This document shows positions 27,247 to 35,762 of a stretch of DNA of 64,000 nt, piece after piece. The notes beneath the pieces are model-generated. The model did no database searches, was not told the origin of the DNA, and was given only the letters and a program-made list of their open reading frames with translations. The stretch covers positions 1,612,001 to 1,676,000 of the forward strand of contig NZ_CP064686.1 of the NCBI RefSeq assembly GCF_023100905.1. Direction: 5' to 3'. The translations under genes and the position numbers were made by a program. The stretch is from Bradyrhizobium sp. 4. Its GTDB lineage: Bacteria > Pseudomonadota > Alphaproteobacteria > Rhizobiales > Xanthobacteraceae. Each line of letters begins with the position of its first letter. The stretch's first letter is position 1.

Positions 27247-28803
27247 ATGAGAAACCTGATGACAACGGCGCAATCCACCGTGGCGATGCGGCGTTGGGGG
27301 CCTCCCGGAATTGTGACCTTGGCGGCGATGCTCGCCTTTGCGGCCGTGGGCCCGGCGACCGCGGCCAAGCAGGCGCGTCAGCCGGCCGAGGCGGTGGCGC
27401 CCCGCGAGGCCGGCGAGCCGATCATGGCGATCGTCTCGATCAAGAGCCAGCAGGTCACCTTCTATGACGCCGAGGGCTGGATTTTTCGCGCGCCGGTGTC
27501 CACCGGCACGACGGGACGCGAGACGCCGGCCGGCGTTTTCGCCATCGTCGAGAAGGACAAGGACCACCACTCGACCATGTATGACGACGCCTGGATGCCG
27601 AACATGCAGCGCATCACCTGGAACGGCATCGCGCTGCATGGCGGGCCGCTGCCCGGCTACGCCGCTTCCCATGGCTGCGTGCGGATGCCGTTCGGCTTCG
27701 CGGAGGGCCTGTTCGACAAGACCAACATCGGGATGCGCGTGATCATCTCGCCGAACGACGCGGCCCCGATCGACATCGTTCATCCCGCATTGTTCATGCC
27801 GAAGCGGGACGCCATTGCGGCGGCGCCGGGCCAGATCGGCAAGCTCTCCGGCGAGGCCGAGGAGGCCACAAGGGCTGCCGACGAGGCCAAGAAGGCCGCG
27901 ACTTTGGCCGCGAAAGAGGCGGCCTCGCTGCCGGCCTCGCTGCGCAAGCTGGAACAGCAGAAGACCCGCGCCGACGCCGAGCTCGCCTTCGCCGACAAGC
28001 AGCTCGCGACCGCCAAGACCGATCAGGCCCGCGCCAAGGCCGAGGAGCTGAAGCAGAAGGCCGCCACCAAGGCCGCCGACGCGGCGACGCAGCTCGATGC
28101 CGCCAAGGCCGCCGCACAGCCGAAGCGCGATGCGGTCGCTGCCACGAAAGAGGCGGCCAAGGCGGCAGCGGCCAGGAAGGCCGACGCCGTGAAGGCTGCG
28201 ACCGACGCAAAGCTCGCGCTCGAACCGGTCTCGGTCTACATCAGCCGCGCGACGCAGAAGCTCTATGTGCGGCGGAACACGCACAAGCCGGCACCGGACG
28301 GCGGCGGCGAGGTGTTCGACACCAGCATCGAGGTTCCCGTCACGATCCGCAATCCGGATCAACCGCTCGGCACGCATATCTTCACGGCGATGGCGAAGAA
28401 CGACACCGGCCTGCGCTGGAGCGTGGTCACGATCGAAGACGGCGACAACGCCAGGAACGCGCTCGATCGCATCACCATCCCGCAGGAGGTGCTCGATCGC
28501 ATCGCCCCGACCGCGTTGCCGCGGTCCTCGATCATCATCTCGGACGAGCCGCTGAGCAGCGAGACCAACTACCGCACCGAGTTCGTCGCGGTGCTGAGCA
28601 ACCAGCCCCAGGGCGGTTTCATCACGCGCAAGCCGACCGCGCCTCCGATGGCCATGGCGAGCGACGACGGCTGGGACAATGGCGGCAACGGTTTCGGCTT
28701 CTTCTTCCAGCGCGATCCGAACCCGCAGCCCGTCAATCCGCGCCGGCGTGGCCAGTATCAATACTATCAGCCGGCACAGCCGATGCAGCGGGGCTTCTGG
28801 TAG
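27247..28803 (+). CDS. L,D-transpeptidase (YkuD) with coiled coil and second LDT-like region
   Basis: A 518-residue exported cell-wall enzyme. A signal region (VTLAAMLAFAAVGPATAA) precedes a YkuD domain (58-175) with HGGPLPGYAASHGCVRMP; the catalytic Cys is near residue 144. YkuD enzymes make 3-3 peptidoglycan cross-links or attach proteins to the wall. Residues 190-320 are an Ala/Lys/Glu-rich coiled coil. A second region (325-440; VYISRATQKLYVRR, PLGTHIFTAM) resembles the substrate-strand part of an LDT domain but lacks its own SHGC. The tail is Tyr/Gln/Pro-rich (QYQYYQPAQP). The coiled coil could bridge the wall and an envelope partner; this is inference. Confidence 0.88.
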   Translation: MRNLMTTAQSTVAMRRWGPPGIVTLAAMLAFAAVGPATAAKQARQPAEAVAPREAGEPIMAIVSIKSQQVTFYDAEGWIFRAPVSTGTTGRETPAGVFAIVEKDKDHHSTMYDDAWMPNMQRITWNGIALHGGPLPGYAASHGCVRMPFGFAEGLFDKTNIGMRVIISPNDAAPIDIVHPALFMPKRDAIAAAPGQIGKLSGEAEEATRAADEAKKAATLAAKEAASLPASLRKLEQQKTRADAELAFADKQLATAKTDQARAKAEELKQKAATKAADAATQLDAAKAAAQPKRDAVAATKEAAKAAAARKADAVKAATDAKLALEPVSVYISRATQKLYVRRNTHKPAPDGGGEVFDTSIEVPVTIRNPDQPLGTHIFTAMAKNDTGLRWSVVTIEDGDNARNALDRITIPQEVLDRIAPTALPRSSIIISDEPLSSETNYRTEFVAVLSNQPQGGFITRKPTAPPMAMASDDGWDNGGNGFGFFFQRDPNPQPVNPRRRGQYQYYQPAQPMQRGFW

Positions 28804-28828
28804 GAGGCGGACAGATCGAAGTCCGCCA

Positions 28829-29641
28829 CTATCGCCGCGCCTCGATCACGATAGCCTGGATCTTGCCCTCGATCGGTCCGGACCCATGGCGCGTTCGGAT
28901 CGCCTCGGCGACGATGTCGGTCGCAGCCTGAAGCTTGCTGGCATCGCGTGCCTCGATCTCGCTGCGCAGCGGCGTGCCCTGGCAGAGCGCGATCGCGACG
29001 TGCTCGGGCGACGGCGCGCGGCTTATTTCAGCTCGCGTTTCGATCGATATGTCACGGAAGCCTGCGCGTTCGAGGTCGGTTCTGATGACCGCCTTGTCGT
29101 GATAGCCGTGCGGCGTCCGGGCCATGAAACGGGGCGGGTCGTCGGGAAACAGCTTTTCGAGTGCGACGGTTGCTTCATGCGTCAGCACATTGTCCTCGAT
29201 GCGATCCCAGACGTTGAACACGAACGTGCCGCCATCCTTCAGGACGCGCTTCACTTCGCCGAAAGCCTTGACGCGATCCGGAAAGAACATGGCGCCGAAT
29301 TGGCAGCAGACCACGTCGAAGGCGGCATCGTCGAAGGGCAGGGCCGATCCGTCGGCCTGGCGCCACGAAATGCGATCGTCATCTGCCTGACGCTGCGCCG
29401 CGACGGCGAGCATCGGCTCGTTGAGGTCGGTGGCGACATAACGGACGCCGCGCGGCAGCGCCGCCGCCACCGCGCGCGTCACGGCGCCGGTGCCTGCCGC
29501 GATCTCGAGCAGCACGGAAGGAGATCGGGCCGCGACACGTCTTGCGATGTCGTCGGCGTAGACGGCGAAGATCATCGGCACCAGATATTCGTCGTAAAGT
29601 TTCGGGATCGAGCCGGCGAAAACCTTGTCAGTGTTGGACAT
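28829..29641 (-). CDS. Class I SAM-dependent methyltransferase (UbiE/Methyltransf_11 type)
   Basis: A 270-residue soluble methyltransferase. SAM-binding motif I VLLEIAAGTGAVTRAVA, acidic strand YVATDLNEPML, motif II ADGSALPFDDAAFDVVCCQFG, and the VLKDGGTFVFNVWD strand are all in place. The substrate is not evident. It shares orientation with the VOC and Bug-family genes upstream but is separated from VOC by about 110 nt, so co-transcription is uncertain. Confidence 0.85.
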   Translation of the reverse strand: MSNTDKVFAGSIPKLYDEYLVPMIFAVYADDIARRVAARSPSVLLEIAAGTGAVTRAVAAALPRGVRYVATDLNEPMLAVAAQRQADDDRISWRQADGSALPFDDAAFDVVCCQFGAMFFPDRVKAFGEVKRVLKDGGTFVFNVWDRIEDNVLTHEATVALEKLFPDDPPRFMARTPHGYHDKAVIRTDLERAGFRDISIETRAEISRAPSPEHVAIALCQGTPLRSEIEARDASKLQAATDIVAEAIRTRHGSGPIEGKIQAIVIEARR

Positions 29642-29753
29642 GCTTGCCTCGCTGAAGGTTCGGACACGAAGCTCACGTTACCATGGATTGCCGTCTACCG
29701 CGCCAGCAGCGCGGTGAACCCGGCCGGTTCCTGCATAGCCTTGCGGGCTGGCG

Positions 29754-30290
29754 TCATCGGCTCCCACCGACCTCGCGGATCGGCCGCGTGCCGTCCCAGC
29801 TCAAAGCAGCCTGCCGGACCTTGTCGAAGAACGGCCCCTTGGTGCCGCTGATGTCGGAGATCTCGATCACGGTGCCCGGATGGGCCTGGGTGTCGAAATA
29901 GGCAAAGCGCCCCTTGTCGCCGCCGATCTGGCCCTCGTGGCCGATCCTGTAGCCGAGCCCGAGCGCCCTGTCGTAGAGCGCCTGGTAGTCGTGGCTCCAG
30001 TAGGACATGTGCTGAAGGCCTTCGTGGCCGGACTCGAGGAACTCCCTGTACAGCGAGGGCGCGTCGTTGCGCTGCTGGATCAGCTCGATCTGGAGATCGC
30101 CGGAATTGGCCAGCGCGATGCTCATCTCGACGGCAGAGTTTTCGCCGCGATGGCGAAACCAGTCGGTCTTGACGCGGTCCAAATAGTACCACGGACCGAC
30201 GCCCATCACCTCGATCCAGTGCTTCATCGCGGCGTGGATGTCCCGCACCACATATCCGTTCTGGCGCACCGCGCCGAAGATGCGGCTCAT
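29754..30290 (-). CDS. VOC (glyoxalase/dioxygenase fold) family protein
   Basis: A 178-residue protein with paired beta-alpha-beta-beta-beta units: QNGYVVRDIHAAMKHWIEVMGVGPWYYL and, in the second half, FAYFDTQAHPGTVIEISD. Members are lyases, isomerases or ring-cleaving enzymes that bind a divalent metal with His/Glu; HxxP and E in the last motif are candidate ligands. It lies 40 nt downstream of the Bug-family gene and is probably co-transcribed with it, so it falls under the twin TetR operator. Its substrate is likely the compound handled by that regulon. Confidence 0.82.
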   Translation of the reverse strand: MSRIFGAVRQNGYVVRDIHAAMKHWIEVMGVGPWYYLDRVKTDWFRHRGENSAVEMSIALANSGDLQIELIQQRNDAPSLYREFLESGHEGLQHMSYWSHDYQALYDRALGLGYRIGHEGQIGGDKGRFAYFDTQAHPGTVIEISDISGTKGPFFDKVRQAALSWDGTRPIREVGGSR

Positions 30291-30330
30291 ATCGGCGCCC
30301 CCGTTGTCACCTCGTTCACCTGATCTCGAT

Positions 30331-31320
30331 TCACTTCACTTCAATGCCCGCGTCCTTGGCAACCTGCTTCCAGGCCGCGATGTCGCGCGCGTTGATGTCA
30401 CGCTGCTCGTCGCCCGGCACGAATTGCGGCGTGATGCCGAGCCCCAGCAGCTTCTGCTTCACCTCGTCATCGGCGAGCGCGTCCTTCAGTGCCGCTGACA
30501 GCTTTCTTGCGATCGGCTCGGCAAGTCCCGCAGGCGCATACATCGCCCAGGACAGGCTGCGGTCGAACGGCACGCCTTGTTCCTTGTAGCTGGCGACATC
30601 CGGCAGGCTCGGCGAACGCTCGCCGCAGGCGGCCAGCGCCTTGATCGAACCGTCCTTCACCAGCGGCGTCGCGGTCGCCATGTCGAGTGTCGCCAGCGAG
30701 ATGTGGCCGCCGAGCAGATCGCCGGCCAGTTTGGCGATGCCGTTGAACGGCACGTGGTCCATCTTGATTCCGGTCTGCTGCATCAGGATTTCCGCGCAGA
30801 ATTGTCCGGTCGAGCCCACGCCCCAGCTTCCGTACTGGATCGGCTCGCCCTTCTTGGCCAGCGCGATCAGGCCCTTGATGTCGTTGGCGGCAAAATCCTT
30901 GGTCGCCACCAGCATGATCGAGGACGTGCCGATGCGCCCGATCGTGGTGAAATCCTTGATCGAATCGTAGGGCAGTTTCGGATAGATCGCCGGCGCCAGC
31001 ACATGGGTGGTCATGCCGCCGACGGTGATGGTGTAGCCGTCGTTCGCCGACGCCGCGACCATCTGGGTGCCGAGCGTGCCGGCAGCCCCGGTGTGGTTCT
31101 CGATATAGACGCTCTGTCCGAGCGTCTTGCCCATCCTGTCGCCGAGCAGCCGCCCGATCACGTCGCCGCCGCCACCGGCCGCATAAGGCAGCAGCATCCT
31201 GATCTTGTGGGTGGGATAGGCGGCCGGGTCCTCGGCGCGCGCAGGCAGCATTGCCGAGGACGTTACGACCAATGACAATGTCGCGGCGCGCAGCAGACGA
31301 AAATGGACGAAGCGCGCCAT
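30331..31320 (-). CDS. Bug-family (TctC) tripartite tricarboxylate transporter substrate-binding protein
   Basis: A 329-residue periplasmic binding protein. Signal peptide LLRAATLSLVVTSSAMLPARA-E; then the family core KIRMLLPYAAGGGGDVIGRLLGDRM, VYIENHTGAAGTLGTQMVA, DGYTITVG and HVPFNGIAKLAGDLLGGHI. Bug proteins bind small carboxylates and often occur without their membrane partners TctAB, as here. The ATG at 31320 places the signal at the N-terminus. The promoter region holds two perfect or near-perfect palindromes shared with a divergent tetR gene, so it should be regulated by that repressor. Confidence 0.9.
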   Translation of the reverse strand: MARFVHFRLLRAATLSLVVTSSAMLPARAEDPAAYPTHKIRMLLPYAAGGGGDVIGRLLGDRMGKTLGQSVYIENHTGAAGTLGTQMVAASANDGYTITVGGMTTHVLAPAIYPKLPYDSIKDFTTIGRIGTSSIMLVATKDFAANDIKGLIALAKKGEPIQYGSWGVGSTGQFCAEILMQQTGIKMDHVPFNGIAKLAGDLLGGHISLATLDMATATPLVKDGSIKALAACGERSPSLPDVASYKEQGVPFDRSLSWAMYAPAGLAEPIARKLSAALKDALADDEVKQKLLGLGITPQFVPGDEQRDINARDIAAWKQVAKDAGIEVK

Positions 31321-31369
31321 GACCCAGTCTCCCCAGATTGCTCTCCGCTTCTTTGAGAGCGGAGTTGAA

Positions 31370-31411
31370 ACGAACGATCGTTCGTACGATTGACTAGCGA
31401 ACGATCGTTCG
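31370..31411. promoter_or_regulatory. Twin TetR-type operator between bug and tetR genes
   Basis: Two copies of the palindrome CGAACGATCGTTCG. The first is perfect over ACGAACGATCGTTCGT (31370-31385); the second at 31398-31411 is embedded in an imperfect 26-bp dyad (31392-31417). The centres are 27 bp apart. It lies between divergent start codons at 31320 and 31425, the classical place for TetR autoregulation and co-regulation. Confidence 0.85.
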
Positions 31412-31424
31412 TTAGTCAAGTTGC

Positions 31425-32126
31425 ATGGCTGTCCACACCACCAGCGCGGCGGAAGCGGCTGCGCCCACGACCCGCGCGCGCATCCTCGCCGAGGCGCTCG
31501 ATCTGTTCGCGCAGAGCGGCTATGGCGGCGCCTCGATGCGCGAGCTCGCGCGTCGCGTCGGCATTCGCGAGAGCAGCCTCTACAATCACTTCGCCGGCAA
31601 GGCCGCGATCCTCGAGGCCATCGTCAGCGAGCACGGTCCGGCCAGCTCGGCGAGCCGGCTGGAAGAGCTGCGCTACAAGCAGCTCGCACGCCAGCCCGCC
31701 GCGTTCTGCCGCCAGTTTGCATTGGACCTCGTCGAGCAATGGTCCGATCCGCGCGAGCACCAGTTCCAGAAAGTCATCACCGCCGAGCGCAATCGCGTGC
31801 CCGGCATTCGCGCCAAATTCGCCGATCATTTTTATGCGCGCGAGCAGAGCATGATGACGGATTATTTCCGCGGCTTTGCGCTCGCCGGCCTGGTCTCGAC
31901 GCCGGACCCGCGCGAGACCGCGCGGCTGTTCGCCGCCGGGCTGATCTACATCCGTCTCGAGCATTACGTGATGGGCGCGGCACCGTCGCCGCGGCCGAAG
32001 GTGATCGAGGCGATCGACCGCTATCTCGCCTTCTTCCTTTCGCTGATCGCGGCGGATGGCGGGACGCGAGACAACAAGAAACGAAAAGCCAAGGGAGAGA
32101 CTCGTGGCAAGGCTGCCCCTGATTGA
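31425..32126 (+). CDS. TetR/AcrR family transcriptional regulator
   Basis: A 233-residue repressor. The N-terminal HTH spans about 20-65: RILAEALDLFAQSGYGGASM, then ELARRVGIRESSLYNHFAGK, with the recognition helix at SSLYNHF. The remaining helices form the ligand-binding and dimer domain, and a short Lys-rich tail ends the protein. It reads away from a twin palindromic operator that starts about 14 nt upstream of its ATG, so autoregulation is expected. Its last 23 nt overlap the carboxymuconolactone decarboxylase gene, forming an operon with it and an SDR. The inducer is unknown. Confidence 0.93.
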   Translation: MAVHTTSAAEAAAPTTRARILAEALDLFAQSGYGGASMRELARRVGIRESSLYNHFAGKAAILEAIVSEHGPASSASRLEELRYKQLARQPAAFCRQFALDLVEQWSDPREHQFQKVITAERNRVPGIRAKFADHFYAREQSMMTDYFRGFALAGLVSTPDPRETARLFAAGLIYIRLEHYVMGAAPSPRPKVIEAIDRYLAFFLSLIAADGGTRDNKKRKAKGETRGKAAPD

Positions 32127-32664
32127 TCCGGAGACGACCAGCGGCGACATCCGCGCCTCGTTCGACCGCATGCCGGTCAAGCTGAATATTTTCCGCATGA
32201 TGGCCCATGCCGAGGCCAACATGATCCCGGCGATGCGGCTCGGCAATTCGATCCTGCACAAGCAGAAGCTCAGCGCGGTCAGTCGCGAGCTCCTGATCCT
32301 CCAGGCCGCCCAGCTCGAAGGCGGCGCCTATGAATGGCGCCAGCACGTGCCGATCGCGCTCGGCGTAGGCTGCACGCAAGCGCAGATCGACGCGGTCGAG
32401 CGCGCCGATTACGATGCCGCCGGCTTGAGCGAGGCCGAGTGCGCGCTGCTGAAATTCGGCCGCGAAGTGGTCGAGAACGTCCGCGTTCCCGAGGCGATCT
32501 TCGCCGCCATGCGCGAGCATTTCAGCGACCAGGAGATCGTCGAATCCATCGTCGCCCTCGGCTTCTATATGATGATGGCGCGCGTCACCGAGGCGACCGA
32601 AACCGATCTCGATCCCGCGGCCGGCATGGCGGTCTATGACGGCGGCAAGAAGCCGGGCGCCTGA
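32104..32664 (+). CDS. Carboxymuconolactone decarboxylase (CMD/AhpD-like) family protein
   Basis: A 186-residue all-helical protein: FDRMPVKLNIFRMMAHAEAN, then SRELLILQAAQLEGGAYEWRQHVPIA and the C-terminal DQEIVESIVALGFYMMMARV. The YEW..H signature is that of the CMD family; the AhpD CxxC pair is missing, so it is not a classical alkyl-hydroperoxidase. GTG 32104 is chosen because GGGAGAG lies 5 nt upstream and the protein then starts MARLPLIDP. It overlaps tetR by 23 nt and is 1 nt from the SDR gene, so all three are one translational unit. Function in ring or lactone metabolism is plausible. Confidence 0.87.
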   Translation: MARLPLIDPETTSGDIRASFDRMPVKLNIFRMMAHAEANMIPAMRLGNSILHKQKLSAVSRELLILQAAQLEGGAYEWRQHVPIALGVGCTQAQIDAVERADYDAAGLSEAECALLKFGREVVENVRVPEAIFAAMREHFSDQEIVESIVALGFYMMMARVTEATETDLDPAAGMAVYDGGKKPGA

Positions 32665-32665
32665 G

Positions 32666-33511
32666 ATGACGGATACCGATAGCAAGCGGGACCGTTACGT
32701 CCGCCCGCCGAGTGCGGAGTCGCTGGGCGAAGCGCCGGGGAGGGGACGCCTTAGGGGCCGCCGCATCCTGATCGTCGGCGGTGGCCAGCGTGTGTTCGAC
32801 GCCGCCACCGATCCGATCGGCAACGGCCGCGCCATGAGCATTCTGTCCGCGCGTGAGGGCGCCAGGGTTGCGGTCGCCGACCTCAACCGAACCTCGGCCG
32901 AGCACACCGTCAAGCGCATCACCGACGAAGGCGGTGAAGCCTTTGCGATTGCCGCCGACGTCACGTCGGAGGCCGACGTCCTGCGCATGATCGACGAGGC
33001 GCATCGCGCCATGGGCGGGCTCGACGGCATGGTGCTCAACATCGGCACCTTCAGCAAAGTCGGGCTCGATGCCGTCAGCCCCGAGGAGTGGAATGCGATC
33101 TACGACGTCAACGTTCGCGGCCCGATGCTGTGCTGCCGCGCAGGCCTGCCGAAATTCGACAGCGGCGGATCGATCGTCTTCATCTCCTCCATCGCCGCGC
33201 TGAAAGCCGGCTCGCAGATGGCGGTGTATGATTCATCGAAAGCCGCGCTCGGCGGCCTCATGCGCAACATCGCCCATCTCGGGTCGCGCCGCGGCATCCG
33301 CGCCAACCTGGTCTATCCCGGCCTCGTCGACACCCCGAACGGCCGCGAGGCCGGCGCCGGCCGACCCAACCGTGGCAAGGGCCATGTCCCGTTCGGCCGC
33401 CAGGCCACCGCCTGGGAGATCGCCTATGCCGTGCTGTTCTTCCTCTCGGACGAGAGTGTCTACGTCACCGCGCAGACGCTCGCGGTCGATAGCGGCCTGA
33501 GCGGGATGTGA
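32666..33511 (+). CDS. SDR-family oxidoreductase
   Basis: A 281-residue short-chain dehydrogenase. The nucleotide loop is unusual: ILIVGGGQRVFDAATDPIGNGRA, with about ten residues inserted between the first glycines and the last. Further motifs are NIGTFSKVG (NNAG position, altered), the Ser in VFISSIAAL, and YDSSK for catalytic Tyr and Lys. The start at 32666 is 1 nt after the CMD stop. It should use NAD(P)H to reduce or oxidise a carbonyl or hydroxyl of the same compound that controls the TetR operon; that link is inferred from context. Confidence 0.88.
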   Translation: MTDTDSKRDRYVRPPSAESLGEAPGRGRLRGRRILIVGGGQRVFDAATDPIGNGRAMSILSAREGARVAVADLNRTSAEHTVKRITDEGGEAFAIAADVTSEADVLRMIDEAHRAMGGLDGMVLNIGTFSKVGLDAVSPEEWNAIYDVNVRGPMLCCRAGLPKFDSGGSIVFISSIAALKAGSQMAVYDSSKAALGGLMRNIAHLGSRRGIRANLVYPGLVDTPNGREAGAGRPNRGKGHVPFGRQATAWEIAYAVLFFLSDESVYVTAQTLAVDSGLSGM

Positions 33512-33523
33512 GAGGCCTCGCGC

Positions 33524-34033
33524 CTATGGCCCGGGGGCGCGCGCTCGGCAGATCAGGTGGTCCAGCGAGACGCGTCCCGGCCCGTAGGCCATGATGCCGA
33601 GCGCCATCGCCGCCCAGGTGATGTGGATCGGCCAGCCGTCAGGCACGGTCAGCTCGACGATGATAGTCATGAACAGCAGTCCGAGCGCCGCAAACCGCGT
33701 GCCGAGGCCGAGCAGGAGGAGGATCGGGAACATGATTTCCCCGCATCCGGAGAGAAAGGCCATGACGGTCGGCGCCGGATAGTGATAGGGCCCGCCCGGC
33801 AGATGCAGCATGAACTCGTCGCTGAACAACGTCACCGCGGTGTCGTTGAGCCTGAGGAAGCCTGCCCATTTGAGCATGCCGGAACGCCAGAACGGCACCG
33901 CCAGCGCGATGCGGAGCACGAGCTGAACGACTGACGGCGAGGCGATGGTCTGCACGAGATGATTGGCCTTATCGACGAGGAGTCCGAGTGAGGGCAGGCC
34001 GCCGCCCGCCTGCATGCGTTGGTCCGTGATCAT
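33524..34033 (-). CDS. DoxX-family membrane protein of a bufferin-type operon
   Basis: A 169-residue protein with four hydrophobic helices: VVQLVLRIALAVPFW, VMAFLSGCGEIMFPILLLLGLG, FAALGLLFMTIIVEL and ITWAAMALGIMAYG. The SGMLKW and GCGEI motifs are those of the DoxX family. Its ATG overlaps the DUF2063 gene stop by 1 nt (ATGA arrangement). DoxX proteins often close MNIO operons of the bufferin type and are thought to support electron flow or membrane steps; their exact job is not established. Confidence 0.87.
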   Translation of the reverse strand: MITDQRMQAGGGLPSLGLLVDKANHLVQTIASPSVVQLVLRIALAVPFWRSGMLKWAGFLRLNDTAVTLFSDEFMLHLPGGPYHYPAPTVMAFLSGCGEIMFPILLLLGLGTRFAALGLLFMTIIVELTVPDGWPIHITWAAMALGIMAYGPGRVSLDHLICRARAPGP

Positions 34034-34812
34034 CAGACGTCTCCGAAAGCGAATGAGGTGAAGGCGCCCGCCTCGATCAGGCCGGTGATGTTCGAAGCGA
34101 TGTCGAAGTCGGCCGCCGCGTCCAGCGCGCGTGCGGCGGCCTCGCCGAGCGGCCGACCCGACATCAGGCTGCTCGCGAATACTGCTCCGCCCGGCGGCAG
34201 GTGCCGGACCACGGCATCGAATTCGGCGCGCGTGACCAACGCGTCTTCCGGTGTCGCAGCGTCGATGCGCCCGACCGGCGACGTGTCGCGGTTGGCGGCG
34301 AATATCGTCACCGCCGCGAATTGCGACCGCACGATTCTCGTCGCCGGGTGCGGTAGGAGAACGAGATCGCCCAGCCGATCCGGCGCAACAGCGGCAAGCT
34401 GCGCCGGCGACAGCGGTGCGGCGTCGGCGGCGTGATAGGCATCGAGCCAGGCTCGCTCGATGCGTGCGACATCTGCGAGCCATGGCATCATCTGCGCATG
34501 TTCATATTGCGCGATGAAGGCGGGGAAGTCGCGGCCGTAGTCGAACAGCAGGGGTGAGATCGGTGGCGTCAGGCGAACGTGGAAGCGCGCCATGGCACGG
34601 AAGAAGCCGGCGCCGGTGATGCGCTGCACCGCCGGATAGATCGCGGCGAGCGCGTCGATCAGGCTGACCGTGACGTTGTTGCGGTAGACGTCGTAGCGCT
34701 TGCCATTGGCCTTGCCGTTCGGGCCGGTCACGATCTCGGGCGCAGGGCGCACCGGGTCCAGCAGCGCCGGTGCAAAGGCTGCGGCAAAGCAAAGGTCAGG
34801 CTCAGGCGGCAT
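34033..34812 (-). CDS. bufC: BufC/HvfC-type partner protein (DUF2063)
   Basis: A 259-residue protein with N-terminal DUF2063: NGKRYDVYRNNVTVSLIDALAAIYPAVQRITG and FDYGRDFPAFIAQYEHAQMMPWLADVARIERAW. DUF2063 proteins partner MNIO enzymes and are thought to present the precursor peptide, as described for HvfC/BufC. It overlaps bufB by 11 nt and the DoxX gene by 3 nt, so the three are translated together. The old Pfam label of DNA-binding domain is a name only; I see no helix-turn-helix. Confidence 0.88.
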   Translation of the reverse strand: MPPEPDLCFAAAFAPALLDPVRPAPEIVTGPNGKANGKRYDVYRNNVTVSLIDALAAIYPAVQRITGAGFFRAMARFHVRLTPPISPLLFDYGRDFPAFIAQYEHAQMMPWLADVARIERAWLDAYHAADAAPLSPAQLAAVAPDRLGDLVLLPHPATRIVRSQFAAVTIFAANRDTSPVGRIDAATPEDALVTRAEFDAVVRHLPPGGAVFASSLMSGRPLGEAAARALDAAADFDIASNITGLIEAGAFTSFAFGDV

Positions 34813-35716
34813 GACGATCTCCCGTCAGCCCGACCGGGCGGCAACGGTCGAGGATCGCCTGCGCGGCGGCGGCTTCCGCTTGCAGGACCGCCCAATCCGG
34901 GATCTTGCTGTCCCACTCGATCAGCGTCGGCACGCCGCCGCGGCGCCGGACGGCGATCTCGTACAGCTTCCACACGGCGTCCGCGACCGGGCCGTCATGG
35001 CTGTCGATCAGCAGCAGATCGCCTTCGTCGTCGGCCTGCTCGGCATGGCCGGCGAGATGGATCTCCCCGACGCGCGGCAGCGGAAAGTCCGCGAGGTAGT
35101 CGAGTGCCGAGAAGCCGTGATTGGTCGCTGATACGAATACATTGTTGATGTCGAGCAGCAGCCCGCAGCCGGTCCGCTCGGCAACAGTGCGGATGAAATC
35201 GGTCTCGCTCATCGACGATTCGCGAAAGGCGACGTAGGTCGACGGGTTTTCCAGCAGCAGCGGGCGGCGGATCGCGTCCTGTACCTGATCGATGTGATCG
35301 CAGACGTTCCGGAGCGTTGCCGCGGTGTAGGGCAGCGGCAACAGATCGTTGAAGAAGCTGGTCTCATGCGTCGACCAGGCGAGATGCTCGGATACCAGCG
35401 CGGGCTGGTAACGCGCCACCAGTGCGCGAAAGCGGGCCAGATGCGCCTTGTCGAGCGGCTGTGGTCCGCCGATCGACATGCACACGCCATGCAGTGAGAG
35501 GGGATGGTCGCGGCGGATCGCTTCCAGCGCGCGGTGCGGCGGTCCGCCTGCGCCCATGTAGTTCTCGGCGTGGACCTCGAAGAAGCCGCGTTGTGGTTTC
35601 GCGCCCAGGATCGCCTGAAGATGTTCAGGCTTGAAGCTGGTCCCGGCGACGCCGCCGATGGGCGCGGAATAGCGGAGGGGCACCGCAGACATGTCAGGCG
35701 CGATTGCCGTCGTCAT
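34802..35716 (-). CDS. bufB: MNIO (DUF692) multinuclear iron oxidative enzyme, BufB/HvfB type
   Basis: A 304-residue TIM-barrel enzyme that uses two or three iron ions to oxidise Cys residues of a precursor peptide. Metal-ligand candidates appear in sequence: FFEVHAENYM, LSLHGVCMSIGG, LVSEHLAWS, LLLENPSTYV, LLLDINNVFVSATNHG, EIHLAGHA, DSHDGP and LIEWDS. All His, Asp and Glu positions expected for the family are present. It lies 46 nt downstream of the precursor gene and overlaps the DUF2063 partner. Product: a modified, Cu-binding Cys peptide, by analogy with bufferins. Confidence 0.92.
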   Translation of the reverse strand: MTTAIAPDMSAVPLRYSAPIGGVAGTSFKPEHLQAILGAKPQRGFFEVHAENYMGAGGPPHRALEAIRRDHPLSLHGVCMSIGGPQPLDKAHLARFRALVARYQPALVSEHLAWSTHETSFFNDLLPLPYTAATLRNVCDHIDQVQDAIRRPLLLENPSTYVAFRESSMSETDFIRTVAERTGCGLLLDINNVFVSATNHGFSALDYLADFPLPRVGEIHLAGHAEQADDEGDLLLIDSHDGPVADAVWKLYEIAVRRRGGVPTLIEWDSKIPDWAVLQAEAAAAQAILDRCRPVGLTGDRHAA

Positions 35717-35762
35717 GGTTTCACTCCGCTCTTCCGTGTTGTGGTGGTCGCGACGCAGCGCG

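Noticed and set aside
25693..28761. 1022-codon minus-strand frame across the desaturase and transpeptidase
   Set aside because: It spans two well-supported genes and the gap between them without any recognisable domain.
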